The notes: generated by a model from the sequence alone, not told the origin. A stretch of DNA of 45,096 nt from Wenyingzhuangia aestuarii (GCF_011927765.1 NZ_JAATJG010000019.1:1-45096); one strand, 5' to 3'. Shown: positions 1 through 8,748, counted from the first letter of the stretch. A program made the numbers and translations.

Positions 1-521
1 ATTAGTAAACAAGCTTTCTATAAACGCTTGAAAATTCATCAAAAGCAACTACATAACGAACAGATTATCATCAAACTTGTAAAGGAGTGTCGTAAAAGAA
101 TTGGACAGTTTTTAGGAGCTAAAAAGCTGTATCATGAACTGAAATATGAGTTTAAAAACCTTGGGATTAAAATTGGAAGAGATAAGTTTTTCACACTTCT
201 AAAAAATCAAATCCTACCTACACTAAGTTTGCAGAAGAGAATGGAATCATCATGAGTATGACAAAACAGTATGATCCTTACGAAAATGCAATTGCAGAAA
301 GAATTAACAGAACTTTAAAATATGAATATGGTCTAAAACATGTCATAAAAAATCTTAAATTAGCAAAAACGATCACTAAAAAGGCGGTCGATATTTATAA
401 CAATCTTCGTCCACATTGTAGTCTTGATTTATACACGCCAAAACAAGTCCACCTAAATCAAAATATAAATTACAAATCGTACCGAAGAAATAAAAACAAA
501 CTGGAATTATTAACCTTTTAA
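1..521 (+). pseudogene. IS3-family transposase OrfB, internally deleted and frameshifted
   Basis: Frame 1 is open from the window edge and encodes the end of the N-terminal part of an IS3 OrfB, including the HTH_21-like segment around KKLYHELKYEF and IGRDKFFTLL. At about 210-225 the frame changes and the central integrase core with its first two catalytic aspartates is missing. In the next frame the reading TKFAEENGIIMSMTKQYDPY, then ENAIAERINRTLKYEYG, is the typical C-terminal DDE segment containing the catalytic Glu. It runs to a stop at 519-521. The two pieces overlap as ATGA at 252-255, but this is the scar of a deletion and not programmed coupling. The family call is firm and the protein is not functional. 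Confidence 0.85.
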
Positions 522-559
522 AAAACACAAAAAAGGTCAACCTATTTCAGGACGATACA
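1..559 (+). mobile_element. IS3-family insertion sequence, right-hand remnant
   Basis: The element enters from outside the window and ends at about 559. Its right end, when reverse-complemented, starts TGTATCGTCCTGAAATAGG, which has the TG...CA termini usual for IS3 elements. It carries the two broken pieces of an OrfB transposase and nothing else. The left end, OrfA and the middle of OrfB are not visible. The core of the transposase is deleted, so the element cannot move by itself. Its end could still be used by a related transposase elsewhere in the genome. Confidence 0.8.
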
Positions 560-655
560 GAAAAACTACAAATCGTACCGAAGAAATAAAAACAAACTGG
601 AACTGTTAACCCTTTAAATATCAAAAAAAAGGTCAACCTATTTCAGGACGATACA
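471..655 (+). repeat. IS right end present twice in direct orientation
   Basis: The 89 bases at 471-559 (3' end of the transposase plus terminal repeat) recur at 567-655 after a 7-base spacer. By eye about 6 of 89 positions differ, so this looks like two diverged copies of one IS family landing side by side followed by deletion. A very recent tandem duplication would be expected to be identical. Both copies end in the same GGACGATACA terminus and both retain the codons for the transposase C-terminus. Confidence 0.85.
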
Positions 656-671
656 TAAAAATCCATAAAAC

Positions 672-938
672 GTGAAAAAGATAGCTTTTATATTTATTGC
701 CATTTTAATTCCTTTTCTGACAAAAGTACAGATAAGATTGGAGTTAAATGGTAGTATAAATAAAACAATCCCATATCAAATAGGAGATATATCATCAACA
801 ATTACTGAAGGAACATCTGTGACTCTTAAGTCCATTTATAAGATGGAAGGAGTTAGTGATGTTCAAATTTTTGATAATGATAAAAAGATATTACTCTCCA
901 CTAGTATGAGTAACTTAAATAGTATCTCATTCAAATAA
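672..938 (+). CDS. Small exported protein of unknown function, possibly frameshifted
   Basis: This starts at GTG (672), only 16 bases after the second IS end, and encodes 88 residues. Residues 1-19 (MKKIAFIFIAILIPFLTKV) look like a signal peptide with a lysine-containing n-region. The rest is short and hydrophilic, and I recognise no domain. Near the end the reading frame may be broken: the +1 frame from 922 continues NNFIFNEKEWTLKMIHKL and stops at 997-999, which looks more protein-like than the annotated tail. The gene may therefore be a 109-residue protein with a one-base indel. The IS ends probably removed its original promoter or 5' part. Confidence that it is a live gene is low. Confidence 0.4.
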   Translation: MKKIAFIFIAILIPFLTKVQIRLELNGSINKTIPYQIGDISSTITEGTSVTLKSIYKMEGVSDVQIFDNDKKILLSTSMSNLNSISFK

Positions 939-999
939 CTTTATATTTAATGAAAAAGAATGGACTTTGAAAATGATTCATAAATTAAACAAAATGTAA

Positions 1000-1365
1000 A
1001 AGCCGATAGTTAGTACTTATAGCCTTCCCTATTTTTGATACACCAACCGTTTTACAAAATTCACCAAAATATAGTCCAAGAAATTAATCACCATATTTCT
1101 AATTTACTTCATTCAATTTATAACAACTTTTTGTTACAATTGTAATGATGCATCTTTTGTATAAAAAATAAATGTCGTTTCTGCTAAATCAAAAGCTCAG
1201 TAAATAATAATTATTTTATATTTGTTAATCAATATATTAGATAAAAAGAGAATTTTAAGTACACTAAAAAAAATAGCTCTAATTATTCTAAAGAAAGATC
1301 TTATATACCTTAACCAACATTTGTTTCTATTTTGAGTAAATAGATCAATTTGTAAAAACAAACAG
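1000..1365. other. Intergenic stretch without recognised feature
   Basis: About 366 very AT-rich bases lie between the small exported protein and the histidine kinase. No convincing open frame, RNA gene or terminator with a G/C stem was seen. It presumably contains the promoter of the kinase gene, but no clear TAnnTTTG element stands out directly upstream of 1366. Confidence 0.4.
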
Positions 1366-3123
1366 ATGCCTTACATTGATCTTAAAACAATTTACTTTAG
1401 TTATATTTTAATTAATATTATTAATTTAATTTTAAGCGGATACCTATATTTTCAAATTAAAACCAGGTTTCCGGGGACACTTTTAATAGTCCTTAGTATG
1501 CTTATGACTACTACAGGAAATGTATTGGTCTTTTTTAGAAACACTATTCCTGACTGGTTATCTATTCCTGTAGCCAACGTATTAATTGTAGCCTCTATAC
1601 TTACATTACTTATAGGATTAGAGCATTTTGTTAAAAAGAAAGGACCCCATATTCAAAACTATCTTTTAATTTTTATCTTTCTATTGGTACACACTTACTT
1701 TACTTATATAGTTCCTGATTTAAAAACTAGGCACATTAACATTACCATTGCATTTATGCTTCTTAGTATGCAAATAATGTATTTAATGTTTATTAGAACT
1801 CCTGTAAACATGCGTAATATAACCCGTCCTATGGGGTATGTATTTACAATTGTTTTTATTACACAAATTATACGACTCATCTATCTTATTCAAAATCCAG
1901 AAGCTTTAACCTATAATCATCGGTCAGAATCTATAGAGTCTTTGTTTGTTTTAAATTGGGAACTTATTGTAATAATACTTGCCTATAGCCTTTCTTTAAT
2001 GTATAACAAACGTTTAATTGTTGATGTTAACAATCAAGAAGAAAAGTTTTCTAAAGCCTTTTATGCGGCTCCTTTTGTAATACTATTGTCAAAATTTAGT
2101 ACGGGAGAAATTTTTGAAGTCAACAATAAAATTCAATCTATTTGTGGCTATGCACCCAGTGAATTAATAGGTTATAACACCATAGATTTAAAACTTTGGG
2201 CATATCCTAAAGACCGTTTAAAATTTATAACGCTATTAAAATCCGAAAACAAAGTAGTGGAACAGGAATATCAATTTCGTAAAAAATCGGGAGAATTATT
2301 TTATGGATTAATTTCAGCAAAAACCATTAAAATTAACGGGGAACAATGCATTGTATCTATTATAAATGATATTACAATTAGAAAAACTGCCGAACTTAAT
2401 CTTAAAAAAAGTGAAGCTTCTTTAAGACAATCTAACTCTACAAAAGACAAGTTTTTTTCCATTATTGCTCACGACTTAAAAAGTCCTTTTAATGGGATTT
2501 TAGGCTTTAGTGAACTATTAAGTGAACAAGTAAAAAACAACGATTACGAAAGTATTGTTGAATACGCAGAAATCATACATGACTCATCTAAACACGCTGT
2601 AAATTTACTCTCTAACTTAACAGAATGGTCTATGGCTCAAACAGGTAAAATGCAGTTTCATCCTGAGTATGTTGATATGGTTCTGATGATAAAATCTACC
2701 TTAGATTTGCTAAAAATAGCTTCGGATCAAAAAGAAATTCATACCCACCTAAATTTACCTTCAAATCTTATTTTGTATGTAGATAAAATAATGATTGAGG
2801 TTGTTTTAAGAAACCTTATTTCCAATGCGATTAAGTTTACACACCAAAGAGGAAGTATTTCTATTAATGTTCAAGAAAAAGAGAAGGAGTTTCTATTCTC
2901 TATTATAGATACAGGTATTGGTATTCAAAAAAACAATCTGAATCAATTGTTTAGAATTGATAGCAGCTACTCAACCCCAGGTACAAATAACGAAAGAGGA
3001 ACTGGTTTGGGACTTATACTTTGTAAAGATTTCATCAATTATCACAAAGGAAAAATATGGGTAGAAAGTGAATTTAACGTAGGTAGTAAATTCTATTTTT
3101 CTTTACCAAAGTACAATTGTTAA
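1366..3123 (+). CDS. Membrane-bound PAS-domain sensor histidine kinase
   Basis: The protein has 585 residues. Residues 1-215 contain about six to seven hydrophobic segments (for example around 9-29, 38-55, 62-78, 92-112), forming a multi-pass sensor. A PAS domain follows at about 225-345, recognisable from SGEIFEVNNKIQSICGY and the FRKKSGELFYG strand. The HisKA box is IIAHDLKSPFNGILGF with His369 as the phosphoacceptor. The HATPase_c domain has an N box (NLISNAIKFT), a DTGIGI G1 box and GTGLGL near the C-terminus. It autophosphorylates and should pass phosphate to an unlinked response regulator, because no regulator gene is adjacent. The ligand cannot be told from the sequence. ATG 1366 is the first start compatible with the first TM segment. 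Confidence 0.9.
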   Translation: MPYIDLKTIYFSYILINIINLILSGYLYFQIKTRFPGTLLIVLSMLMTTTGNVLVFFRNTIPDWLSIPVANVLIVASILTLLIGLEHFVKKKGPHIQNYLLIFIFLLVHTYFTYIVPDLKTRHINITIAFMLLSMQIMYLMFIRTPVNMRNITRPMGYVFTIVFITQIIRLIYLIQNPEALTYNHRSESIESLFVLNWELIVIILAYSLSLMYNKRLIVDVNNQEEKFSKAFYAAPFVILLSKFSTGEIFEVNNKIQSICGYAPSELIGYNTIDLKLWAYPKDRLKFITLLKSENKVVEQEYQFRKKSGELFYGLISAKTIKINGEQCIVSIINDITIRKTAELNLKKSEASLRQSNSTKDKFFSIIAHDLKSPFNGILGFSELLSEQVKNNDYESIVEYAEIIHDSSKHAVNLLSNLTEWSMAQTGKMQFHPEYVDMVLMIKSTLDLLKIASDQKEIHTHLNLPSNLILYVDKIMIEVVLRNLISNAIKFTHQRGSISINVQEKEKEFLFSIIDTGIGIQKNNLNQLFRIDSSYSTPGTNNERGTGLGLILCKDFINYHKGKIWVESEFNVGSKFYFSLPKYNC

Positions 3124-3222
3124 ATAGAAAAAAATAAGGCATCCATTAAAATAGCTGGTCACAACAATCTATATAAATCCATAGTGCTCTGATTTCGCAA
3201 ACGCTAACACAATAGAAAATTA

Positions 3223-3786
3223 ATGACTGAATATTTAAAATCATTTAATTTATTTACAGACATAGAAATTAATGATTTCTTAAAATTATCTCAAACCATC
3301 TTATTAAAAAAAGGTGATTTATATATTGACAATAATGAAATTTGCGACACTATAGCTTTTGTTAAAAGTGGAATTTTTCGTTCCTATTATTTTTCAAACA
3401 ATGACGATGAAATTACTTATTGTTTCACTTTTCCAAACAAACTATTAATGGCTTATTCTTCGTTTATTTCACAAAAACAATCTGAAGAAAATATTCAAGC
3501 TTTAACAGATGCTGAAATAATTTCAATACCAAAAGCTACGTTAGAAAATTTAGCCAAATCGAATAGTAATTGGTTGCAATTTTTGAAAATTATTGCCGAA
3601 AAAGAATATGTTGAATTAGAAAAATGGATATTTAATCATCAAAAAGATAAAGCGCAGCAACGCTATTTAGATTTAATTACAACGCAACCTGAATATATCA
3701 AAGAAATTCCTCTACATTATATAGCTTCGTACCTAGGAGTTACGCAACGTCACCTTAGTCGAATAAGAGCTAATATTACGTATTAG
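3223..3786 (+). CDS. Crp/Fnr-family transcriptional regulator
   Basis: The protein has 187 residues. Residues about 20-115 form a cyclic-nucleotide-binding-type beta barrel, with the hallmark LKKGDLYIDNNEICDTIAFV and VKSGIFRSYYF. A helical dimerisation stretch follows, and then a short C-terminal HTH at about 160-185 (LHYIASYLGVTQRHLSRIRA). This is the common Bacteroidetes Crp-like type, whose natural ligand is usually unknown; no Fe-S cysteines of Fnr type are present. The SDR gene starts 67 bases downstream on the same strand, and regulators of this type often control such an adjacent reductase. It is a cytoplasmic DNA-binding protein. Confidence 0.85.
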   Translation: MTEYLKSFNLFTDIEINDFLKLSQTILLKKGDLYIDNNEICDTIAFVKSGIFRSYYFSNNDDEITYCFTFPNKLLMAYSSFISQKQSEENIQALTDAEIISIPKATLENLAKSNSNWLQFLKIIAEKEYVELEKWIFNHQKDKAQQRYLDLITTQPEYIKEIPLHYIASYLGVTQRHLSRIRANITY

Positions 3787-3820
3787 ACAAATGTCCTGTT
3801 CCTAAACCTTTAGTGCTTCA

Positions 3821-3828
3821 TAAATTTG
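3821..3828 (+). promoter_or_regulatory. Possible -7 promoter element (TAAATTTG)
   Basis: TAAATTTG matches the flavobacterial -7 consensus TAnnTTTG and lies 25 bases upstream of the SDR start codon. No clear -33 TTG/TTTG is visible at the expected distance, so the call rests on the -7 match and its position. Confidence 0.4.
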
Positions 3829-3853
3829 CATATAATTTAAAAATAAATATTAT

Positions 3854-4465
3854 ATGAAAACAATAATTTTAATTGGAGCAAACGGAAAAATGGGACAAGC
3901 TGCCTTAACGGGTCTTGGAAAGCACAAAGTTATAACTGCTGGACGATCTACTGACAATTATGACTTTCAAGTAGATATTACTAACGAAGTATCTTTAAGA
4001 AAATTATTTAAAGATGTAGGCCATTTTGATGCTGTTGTTAATACTGTTGGTGTTTGTGAATATGCCAATTTTACTGAAATGACCGAAGATCAATGGATGA
4101 GTACTATTTTAAGTAAAATGTTAGGACAAATTAACATTGTACGTATTGGTCAAGAATATATTGCAGATAAAGGTTCTTTTACACTAATTACAGGGATTTT
4201 AAATATCAAACCCATTCCTTTTGCTATAGCCGATGCTACTACTAGCGGAGCAATAGATACTTTTGTACAATGCGTTGCTCACGAAATGCCTAGAGGAATT
4301 CGTGTAAACTCAATAAACCCAACTGTATTAGAAGAAGCTTGGGATGTCTATGGAGATATGATGCCTGGTTTTCAGCCTGTACCAGGAAGTTTGGTCGGAA
4401 AAGCTTTTGAACGCTCGGTAGATGGATTTATAACGGGTAAAGTACTTTACGTAGATGCTTACTAA
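3854..4465 (+). CDS. Short-chain dehydrogenase-like protein lacking the YxxxK pair
   Basis: This is a 203-residue Rossmann protein. The glycine-rich loop is GANGKMGQA at about 8-16, there is a VDITNE acidic turn, and NTVGV stands in place of the classical NNAGV. Where a classical SDR has YxxSK, this protein reads ADATTSGA, so the catalytic Tyr and Lys are absent. That resembles the small SDR subgroup typified by Listeria Lin1944. It probably binds NAD(P) but may act by a different mechanism or as a sensor. The later motif RGIRVNSINPT is well conserved. The gene follows a Crp-type regulator and is followed after 43 bases by a lipoprotein gene. The substrate is unknown. Confidence 0.8.
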   Translation: MKTIILIGANGKMGQAALTGLGKHKVITAGRSTDNYDFQVDITNEVSLRKLFKDVGHFDAVVNTVGVCEYANFTEMTEDQWMSTILSKMLGQINIVRIGQEYIADKGSFTLITGILNIKPIPFAIADATTSGAIDTFVQCVAHEMPRGIRVNSINPTVLEEAWDVYGDMMPGFQPVPGSLVGKAFERSVDGFITGKVLYVDAY

Positions 4466-4508
4466 AATCTCCAATCAATACTAGAAACCACCAATTAAAT
4501 TTTAGAGT

Positions 4509-5219
4509 ATGAAAAGAATATGGATTAAGTTATTAATTGTATCTGTAATAAGCAGTTGCAATCACAAATCAACAACAAGTAATAAAAACAACCCTAAAGT
4601 TTCTAAAGGAGAAGAATGCTCTGTAAAAGTATCGGGTATTGAGTTTACCAAATCACTTAACAATGCAAAATCAACAACGTCTATTAGAGGAAATACATTA
4701 ACACTTAAAAGTAATGCTAAGTGTGATAATTTTAACGATCCAGATGGAAAACTGTCTAATAATACAGCTCCTGTTTTGCTAACAAAAATAGACAATACAA
4801 AACCCTTTACATTTACCTCTAAAGTTACTCCAACATTTATAGATACTTATGATGCAGGTGTTATGTATATTTATTTGAATTCCAAACTGTGGTTTAAATT
4901 TGCTTTTGAGTTAGATGAACGAAATAAAACTCGTATTGTAAGTGTTAGAACCATCGAAACATCGGATGATAATAATCACGATATGATTGATTCTACAAGC
5001 GCATATATGAAAATTTCTTCGGATGCAAAGACAATAGGTTTTTATTACTCTTTAGACAACAACAAATGGCAGCTTGTTAGACTATTTAAAAACGATTATC
5101 CAGCTGAATTGTGGGTAGGATTCGGTGCACAATCTCCTATTGGTAACGGAACCAATGTGAGATTTGAAGAATCTTCCTTGTTACAAAGTAGTATTACTGA
5201 TTTTAGAATGGGTATTTAA
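4509..5219 (+). CDS. Lipoprotein with DUF1349-like (concanavalin-fold) domain
   Basis: The protein has 236 residues. A hydrophobic signal segment ends in a lipobox-like ISSC (Cys at about 17), predicting a lipid-anchored envelope protein. From about residue 75 to the end the sequence resembles the DUF1349 beta-sandwich family: PFTFTSKVTP, a DAGVMYIYLNSKLWFKFAFE strand, RTIETSDDNNHD, YYSLDNNKWQLVR and VGFGAQSP. Family members are often described as regulation-of-enolase-1-like, but no biochemical function is established for them. It sits 43 bases after the degenerate SDR and may be co-transcribed with it. The domain call is from pattern recognition only. Confidence 0.7.
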   Translation: MKRIWIKLLIVSVISSCNHKSTTSNKNNPKVSKGEECSVKVSGIEFTKSLNNAKSTTSIRGNTLTLKSNAKCDNFNDPDGKLSNNTAPVLLTKIDNTKPFTFTSKVTPTFIDTYDAGVMYIYLNSKLWFKFAFELDERNKTRIVSVRTIETSDDNNHDMIDSTSAYMKISSDAKTIGFYYSLDNNKWQLVRLFKNDYPAELWVGFGAQSPIGNGTNVRFEESSLLQSSITDFRMGI

Positions 5220-5298
5220 TAAAAGCATACATAACATTACAGAGTCCAAAAACAGCTAAACTTTATACAGTAACAAATCCAAATAAAAAGCTTAGTTT

Positions 5299-5341
5299 TA
5301 GTCCTTGTCAAAAAAAAATCATCGATTTATGGCAAGGACTA
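5299..5341 (+). terminator. Stable hairpin, possible terminator
   Basis: TAGTCCTTGTCA at 5299-5310 pairs with TGGCAAGGACTA at 5330-5341, giving 12 pairs with one G-T wobble around a loop of about 19 bases. It lies between two plus-strand lipoprotein genes. It is followed by an AT-rich stretch but not by a clean T run, so it may be a terminator, an RNA-processing site or a protein site. Confidence 0.4.
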
Positions 5342-5455
5342 TTTATATACACCCCTTATTCCACACTCTATAACCACAAAAGCGCTATTCAATAACGTTA
5401 CGCAACCTTTTTTACACAATTGCATCTATGTTTTAATCACATTATTTAAAATACC

Positions 5456-5908
5456 ATGAAACTAAAAAACTGGATTCTAAGCCTCTTATTGATAACAATC
5501 AGCTGTAACAAAGACAAAGAAACTATAACTATATCAGGAGTTTGGAAACTGTCTAAAATAGTCTACGGGCAAGTACCTGGATCTTTTATTCCTGATGAAA
5601 ATAATACTCATTCTTATCGTTTTAATACAAACAGTAGATTTGAACGAACTGAAATAAAAAAAGGAAATATCATTAAAGAAGAAGGAACCTATACAATAAC
5701 AGATACCCATTCATTTTACGAGAATAAAAATGCTAAAATCTCTAAATTAATTAAACTAACATACGACAATCCAGAACTTGTTTTTTTTAACTGTGGATCA
5801 ACAGAAACGAATAAACAACTAATCTTGCTAAAGGCTGATCATTCTTTGGAAAACAATTCTGCTCTTGCTTGTGATGGTAATGGATATCTTTATAGTAAAG
5901 AAGAATAA
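5456..5908 (+). CDS. Lipocalin-like domain lipoprotein
   Basis: The protein has 150 residues. The signal peptide ends in a lipobox-like TISC (Cys about 17), followed by a charged linker. The motif ISGVWKLSKIVYG at about 26-38 is the G-x-W start of the lipocalin-like families common in Bacteroidetes. RFNTNSRFERTE and EEGTYTITD, which follow, fit the next beta strands. A beta-barrel envelope lipoprotein is expected. The ligand is unknown. It is a single gene with more than 230 bases on each side, so it is probably monocistronic. Confidence 0.65.
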   Translation: MKLKNWILSLLLITISCNKDKETITISGVWKLSKIVYGQVPGSFIPDENNTHSYRFNTNSRFERTEIKKGNIIKEEGTYTITDTHSFYENKNAKISKLIKLTYDNPELVFFNCGSTETNKQLILLKADHSLENNSALACDGNGYLYSKEE

Positions 5909-6171
5909 GTCTCTTATATGATGCCTAAGAGAGGCTAAACATCCTCATAACAGACTCTATTCATCTTATAACCCAAAACAAAGTCCGATTTCACAAAATT
6001 CTTAAAAACAATTCGTTATGCTAAACGTGTTTTAGTATTTTAACGGTACTGTTACTTCCATTTATATATAAAATCGTTAAAATAACAGCTATAAACAACA
6101 TCATCATAAATTTACTATTTTTAAGAATGATGAGTAATTTTACATGTACAGAAAGAAATCAAAAATAGTTT

Positions 6172-6930
6172 ATGAGCGTTATTGAATACATATTACCTTT
6201 TATCACAAACCTTTTAAGGTATTTTATTTTTGCGGGGCTTCCATTCTTAATTTTTTATGTTTTTTTTCCAAATACATACGCTAAAAGTAAAATACAACTG
6301 TATTCTGCAAAGAAAAATGATTTTGTCAGAGAAATTTTACATTCTGTACAAACAACCTTAATTCTAGTAACCGTAGCGTTGTTAATCATAAAATCACCTC
6401 TTAAAACCTACACTCAATTCCACAATACTATATCAGATTATAGCTTGTGGTGGATTCCTTTGGGTATAATTATCTCATTGCTATTGCAAGACACTTATTT
6501 TTATTGGGTACATAGAACTCTACATCATCCCAAATTGTATCACAGAATACATTTAACTCATCATAAATCCACCAATCCATCACCTTGGGCTTCTTATTCT
6601 TTTCATGTTTTTGAAGCCATTATAGAATCATTATTTGTAATTGTTCTTTTGGTATTGATACCTATGAGTAAAATATCATTAATTTTATTTACTTTCTGTG
6701 CTTTTTCTATAAATGTATATGGGCATTTAGGCTATGAAATTGCTCCTAAATGGTTTAGAACCTCCTTTCTTTTTGAAATCTTAAATTCTTCTGTACATCA
6801 TAATATGCACCATTCAAAGTTTAAAGGAAATTATGGGTTGTATTTCCGAATTTGGGATCGGATTATGAAAACCGAGAATCCTGATTATGTAAAAACATAT
6901 GATGAAATACAAAAAAGAAGATTTCCTTAA
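6172..6930 (+). CDS. Fatty acid hydroxylase / sterol desaturase superfamily membrane enzyme
   Basis: This is a 252-residue multi-pass membrane protein with the full set of di-iron histidine boxes: HRTLHH (114-119), HRIHLTHH (124-131) and HHNMHH (209-214), plus NVYGHLGYE before the last box. These residues bind the diiron centre that hydroxylates or desaturates lipid substrates at the membrane. TM segments are visible at about 9-32, 58-74, 91-112 and 148-184. The length is normal for the family. Bacterial members act on carotenoids, fatty acids or sterol-like lipids, and the substrate cannot be assigned here. No neighbouring lipid gene helps. Confidence 0.85.
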   Translation: MSVIEYILPFITNLLRYFIFAGLPFLIFYVFFPNTYAKSKIQLYSAKKNDFVREILHSVQTTLILVTVALLIIKSPLKTYTQFHNTISDYSLWWIPLGIIISLLLQDTYFYWVHRTLHHPKLYHRIHLTHHKSTNPSPWASYSFHVFEAIIESLFVIVLLVLIPMSKISLILFTFCAFSINVYGHLGYEIAPKWFRTSFLFEILNSSVHHNMHHSKFKGNYGLYFRIWDRIMKTENPDYVKTYDEIQKRRFP

Positions 6931-7043
6931 AAAATTTGAACTACTATAGGAAAGCTATAACTACATATATTTCTAACGTTGTTTTGTCTATATTTACTTA
7001 GCGGACTAAATTAATAGCCCTCCATTCTCTTTACATAAAAACT

Positions 7044-7742
7044 ATGACCTCAAAAAACAATCAAACATCCATAGTTATGCTAGGGGCAACGGGTGCTGTT
7101 GGTACAGAAACCTTACAAACACTACTTCAGTTCAAGAACATTCAACAAATAATATTACTAGGAAGAACCCCTATTTCAAATCTAAATGCTGATTTTGTAC
7201 AACAGCATAAAATTAACATCTTTGACTCTAGTTCTTACCAGAGTTATTTACAAAACCATACCACAGCAATTTGTACTTTAGGTGTTGGAGAACCCTCTAA
7301 AATAAGTAGAGAAGAATTTGTAAAAATTGACAAAACAGCAGTTTTAAACTTTGCAATAGCCTGTAAAAAAGCAAATGTTAAACGTTTTGAATTGTTAGCT
7401 TCTGTAGGTATTCATCCTACCTCTAACTCTTTTTACCTAAGAACCAAAGGAGAATTGGTAGAAGAATTAAAAGCCTTAAACTTTGAACGCTTAAGTATTT
7501 TTCAACCCTCTATGATTTTAACCCCAACCAATAGATATGGAATTTCTCAGGCCATTACCTTAAAAGTTTGGCCACTTTTAAAACCTTTACTAATGGGTAG
7601 TTTAAAAAAATACCGTGGAATTCCCGTTCAGGTACTAGGACAAGCTATAGCTAACAATGTTTTTGTACAAGGACAAGCTTACGAAATATTACAATGGGAT
7701 GAATTTTATGCAATCTCTAAAAAAGAGCTAACAACTTTTTAG
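7044..7742 (+). CDS. NAD(P)-binding Rossmann oxidoreductase (HTATIP2/NmrA-like)
   Basis: The protein has 232 residues. The N-terminal nucleotide-binding motif is MLGATGAVG at about 12-20, followed by LLGRTP and a CTLGVGEPSKISREEF region. The segment RFELLASVGIHPTS, then FYLRTKGELVEEL, matches the HTATIP2/NAD(P)H-binding atypical SDR group. In that group YxxxK is represented by YLRTK. It is presumably a cytoplasmic NADPH-dependent reductase of unknown substrate. An AraC regulator gene begins 49 bases downstream, and a SnoaL-like lipoprotein gene follows, so the three may form a stress- or detoxification-responsive unit. Confidence 0.75.
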   Translation: MTSKNNQTSIVMLGATGAVGTETLQTLLQFKNIQQIILLGRTPISNLNADFVQQHKINIFDSSSYQSYLQNHTTAICTLGVGEPSKISREEFVKIDKTAVLNFAIACKKANVKRFELLASVGIHPTSNSFYLRTKGELVEELKALNFERLSIFQPSMILTPTNRYGISQAITLKVWPLLKPLLMGSLKKYRGIPVQVLGQAIANNVFVQGQAYEILQWDEFYAISKKELTTF

Positions 7743-7791
7743 CTTAAAATCACCTATAAAACAAGACTTAAACAACAAAACGATTTTAAAA

Positions 7792-8664
7792 GTGAAAGAA
7801 AAAATTCATAAATACGATTTCAAAGAAGGACTTCCACAGGAGTTTGAAATTATTGATTTTAACTTTTTGTTTCATGAGTTTTCTGAAGAAATAAAAAAAC
7901 CACATAGAGCCGAATTTTATCAAATTTTGTGGTTTCAAAAGGGCTCACCAACACATTTGGTCGATTTTAACCCTGTTAAAATCCAACCAAATTCTTTGCT
8001 TTTTATAAATAAAAACAGTGTTCAACTTTTTGATTATAAAACAAAATTCCAAGGAAAAGCAATCTTATTTACCGATAGTTTTTTCTGTAAAACAGAAACT
8101 GATACCCAGTTTTTAAGGAGTAGTATTCTATTTAATGATTTACTTTCTGTATCACAAATTCAGATTCCAAACACCTCCTCTATAATCACTTCTATTTTTC
8201 AGTTTTTAGAGAGTGAATTAAAGAATTCTAAGGACGAATATCAATCAGAAATACTTAGAAATAGCTTGCATAACTTTTTACTACATTCTGAAAGAGAAAG
8301 ACGTAAACAAGATTTTATAGCCATCAAAAAAGATGCTTATCTTGAAGAAACTTTACTTTTTAAAACCTTATTAGACACCCATTTCATCCATCATAAAAAG
8401 GTTAGTTTTTATGCTCAAAAAATGAATTTAACCTCTAAAAGACTCAATCAAGCTACCTCAAAAATTTTCGGTAAAACTCCTAAAAATATCATTGACGATA
8501 GAGTTCTACTAGAATCTAAAAGGTTATTAGCTCACACAAACGAAAGCATTAAAGAAATAGCATTCTCCTTAGGTTTTGAGGAACCTACCAATTTTATCAA
8601 ATACTTTAAAAAACACACAGGTAAAACTCCTGTTGAATTTAAATCTAAATTCACTTTGGCCTAA
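7792..8664 (+). CDS. AraC-family transcriptional regulator
   Basis: The protein has 290 residues and starts at GTG 7792; no ATG exists before the C-terminal domain. Residues 20-150 form a cupin-like sensing domain (HRAEFYQILWFQKGSPTHLV, then KIQPNSLLFINKN). The C-terminal 100 residues contain the two helix-turn-helix units of the family: YAQKMNLTSKRLNQATSKIF and IKEIAFSLGFEEPTNFIKYF, ending in HTGKTPVEFK. It should bind DNA as a regulator of the adjacent oxidoreductase and/or the lipoprotein gene downstream. The effector is unknown. The 3' end is followed by a weak terminator hairpin. Confidence 0.9.
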   Translation: MKEKIHKYDFKEGLPQEFEIIDFNFLFHEFSEEIKKPHRAEFYQILWFQKGSPTHLVDFNPVKIQPNSLLFINKNSVQLFDYKTKFQGKAILFTDSFFCKTETDTQFLRSSILFNDLLSVSQIQIPNTSSIITSIFQFLESELKNSKDEYQSEILRNSLHNFLLHSERERRKQDFIAIKKDAYLEETLLFKTLLDTHFIHHKKVSFYAQKMNLTSKRLNQATSKIFGKTPKNIIDDRVLLESKRLLAHTNESIKEIAFSLGFEEPTNFIKYFKKHTGKTPVEFKSKFTLA

Positions 8665-8675
8665 AAGTATCATTC

Positions 8676-8700
8676 AAAGGATCATTTTTATCCTTTATTT
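8676..8700 (+). terminator. Weak intrinsic terminator after the AraC gene
   Basis: AAAGGAT (8676-8682) pairs with ATCCTTT (8690-8696) around a 7-base loop and is followed by ATTTTC. The stem is short, and the position 12 bases after the AraC stop codon supports the call. Confidence 0.45.
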
Positions 8701-8748
8701 TCTTCTTCTTCATTGCAACTTTGCAGTATCAATTTCAAACAATAGATC

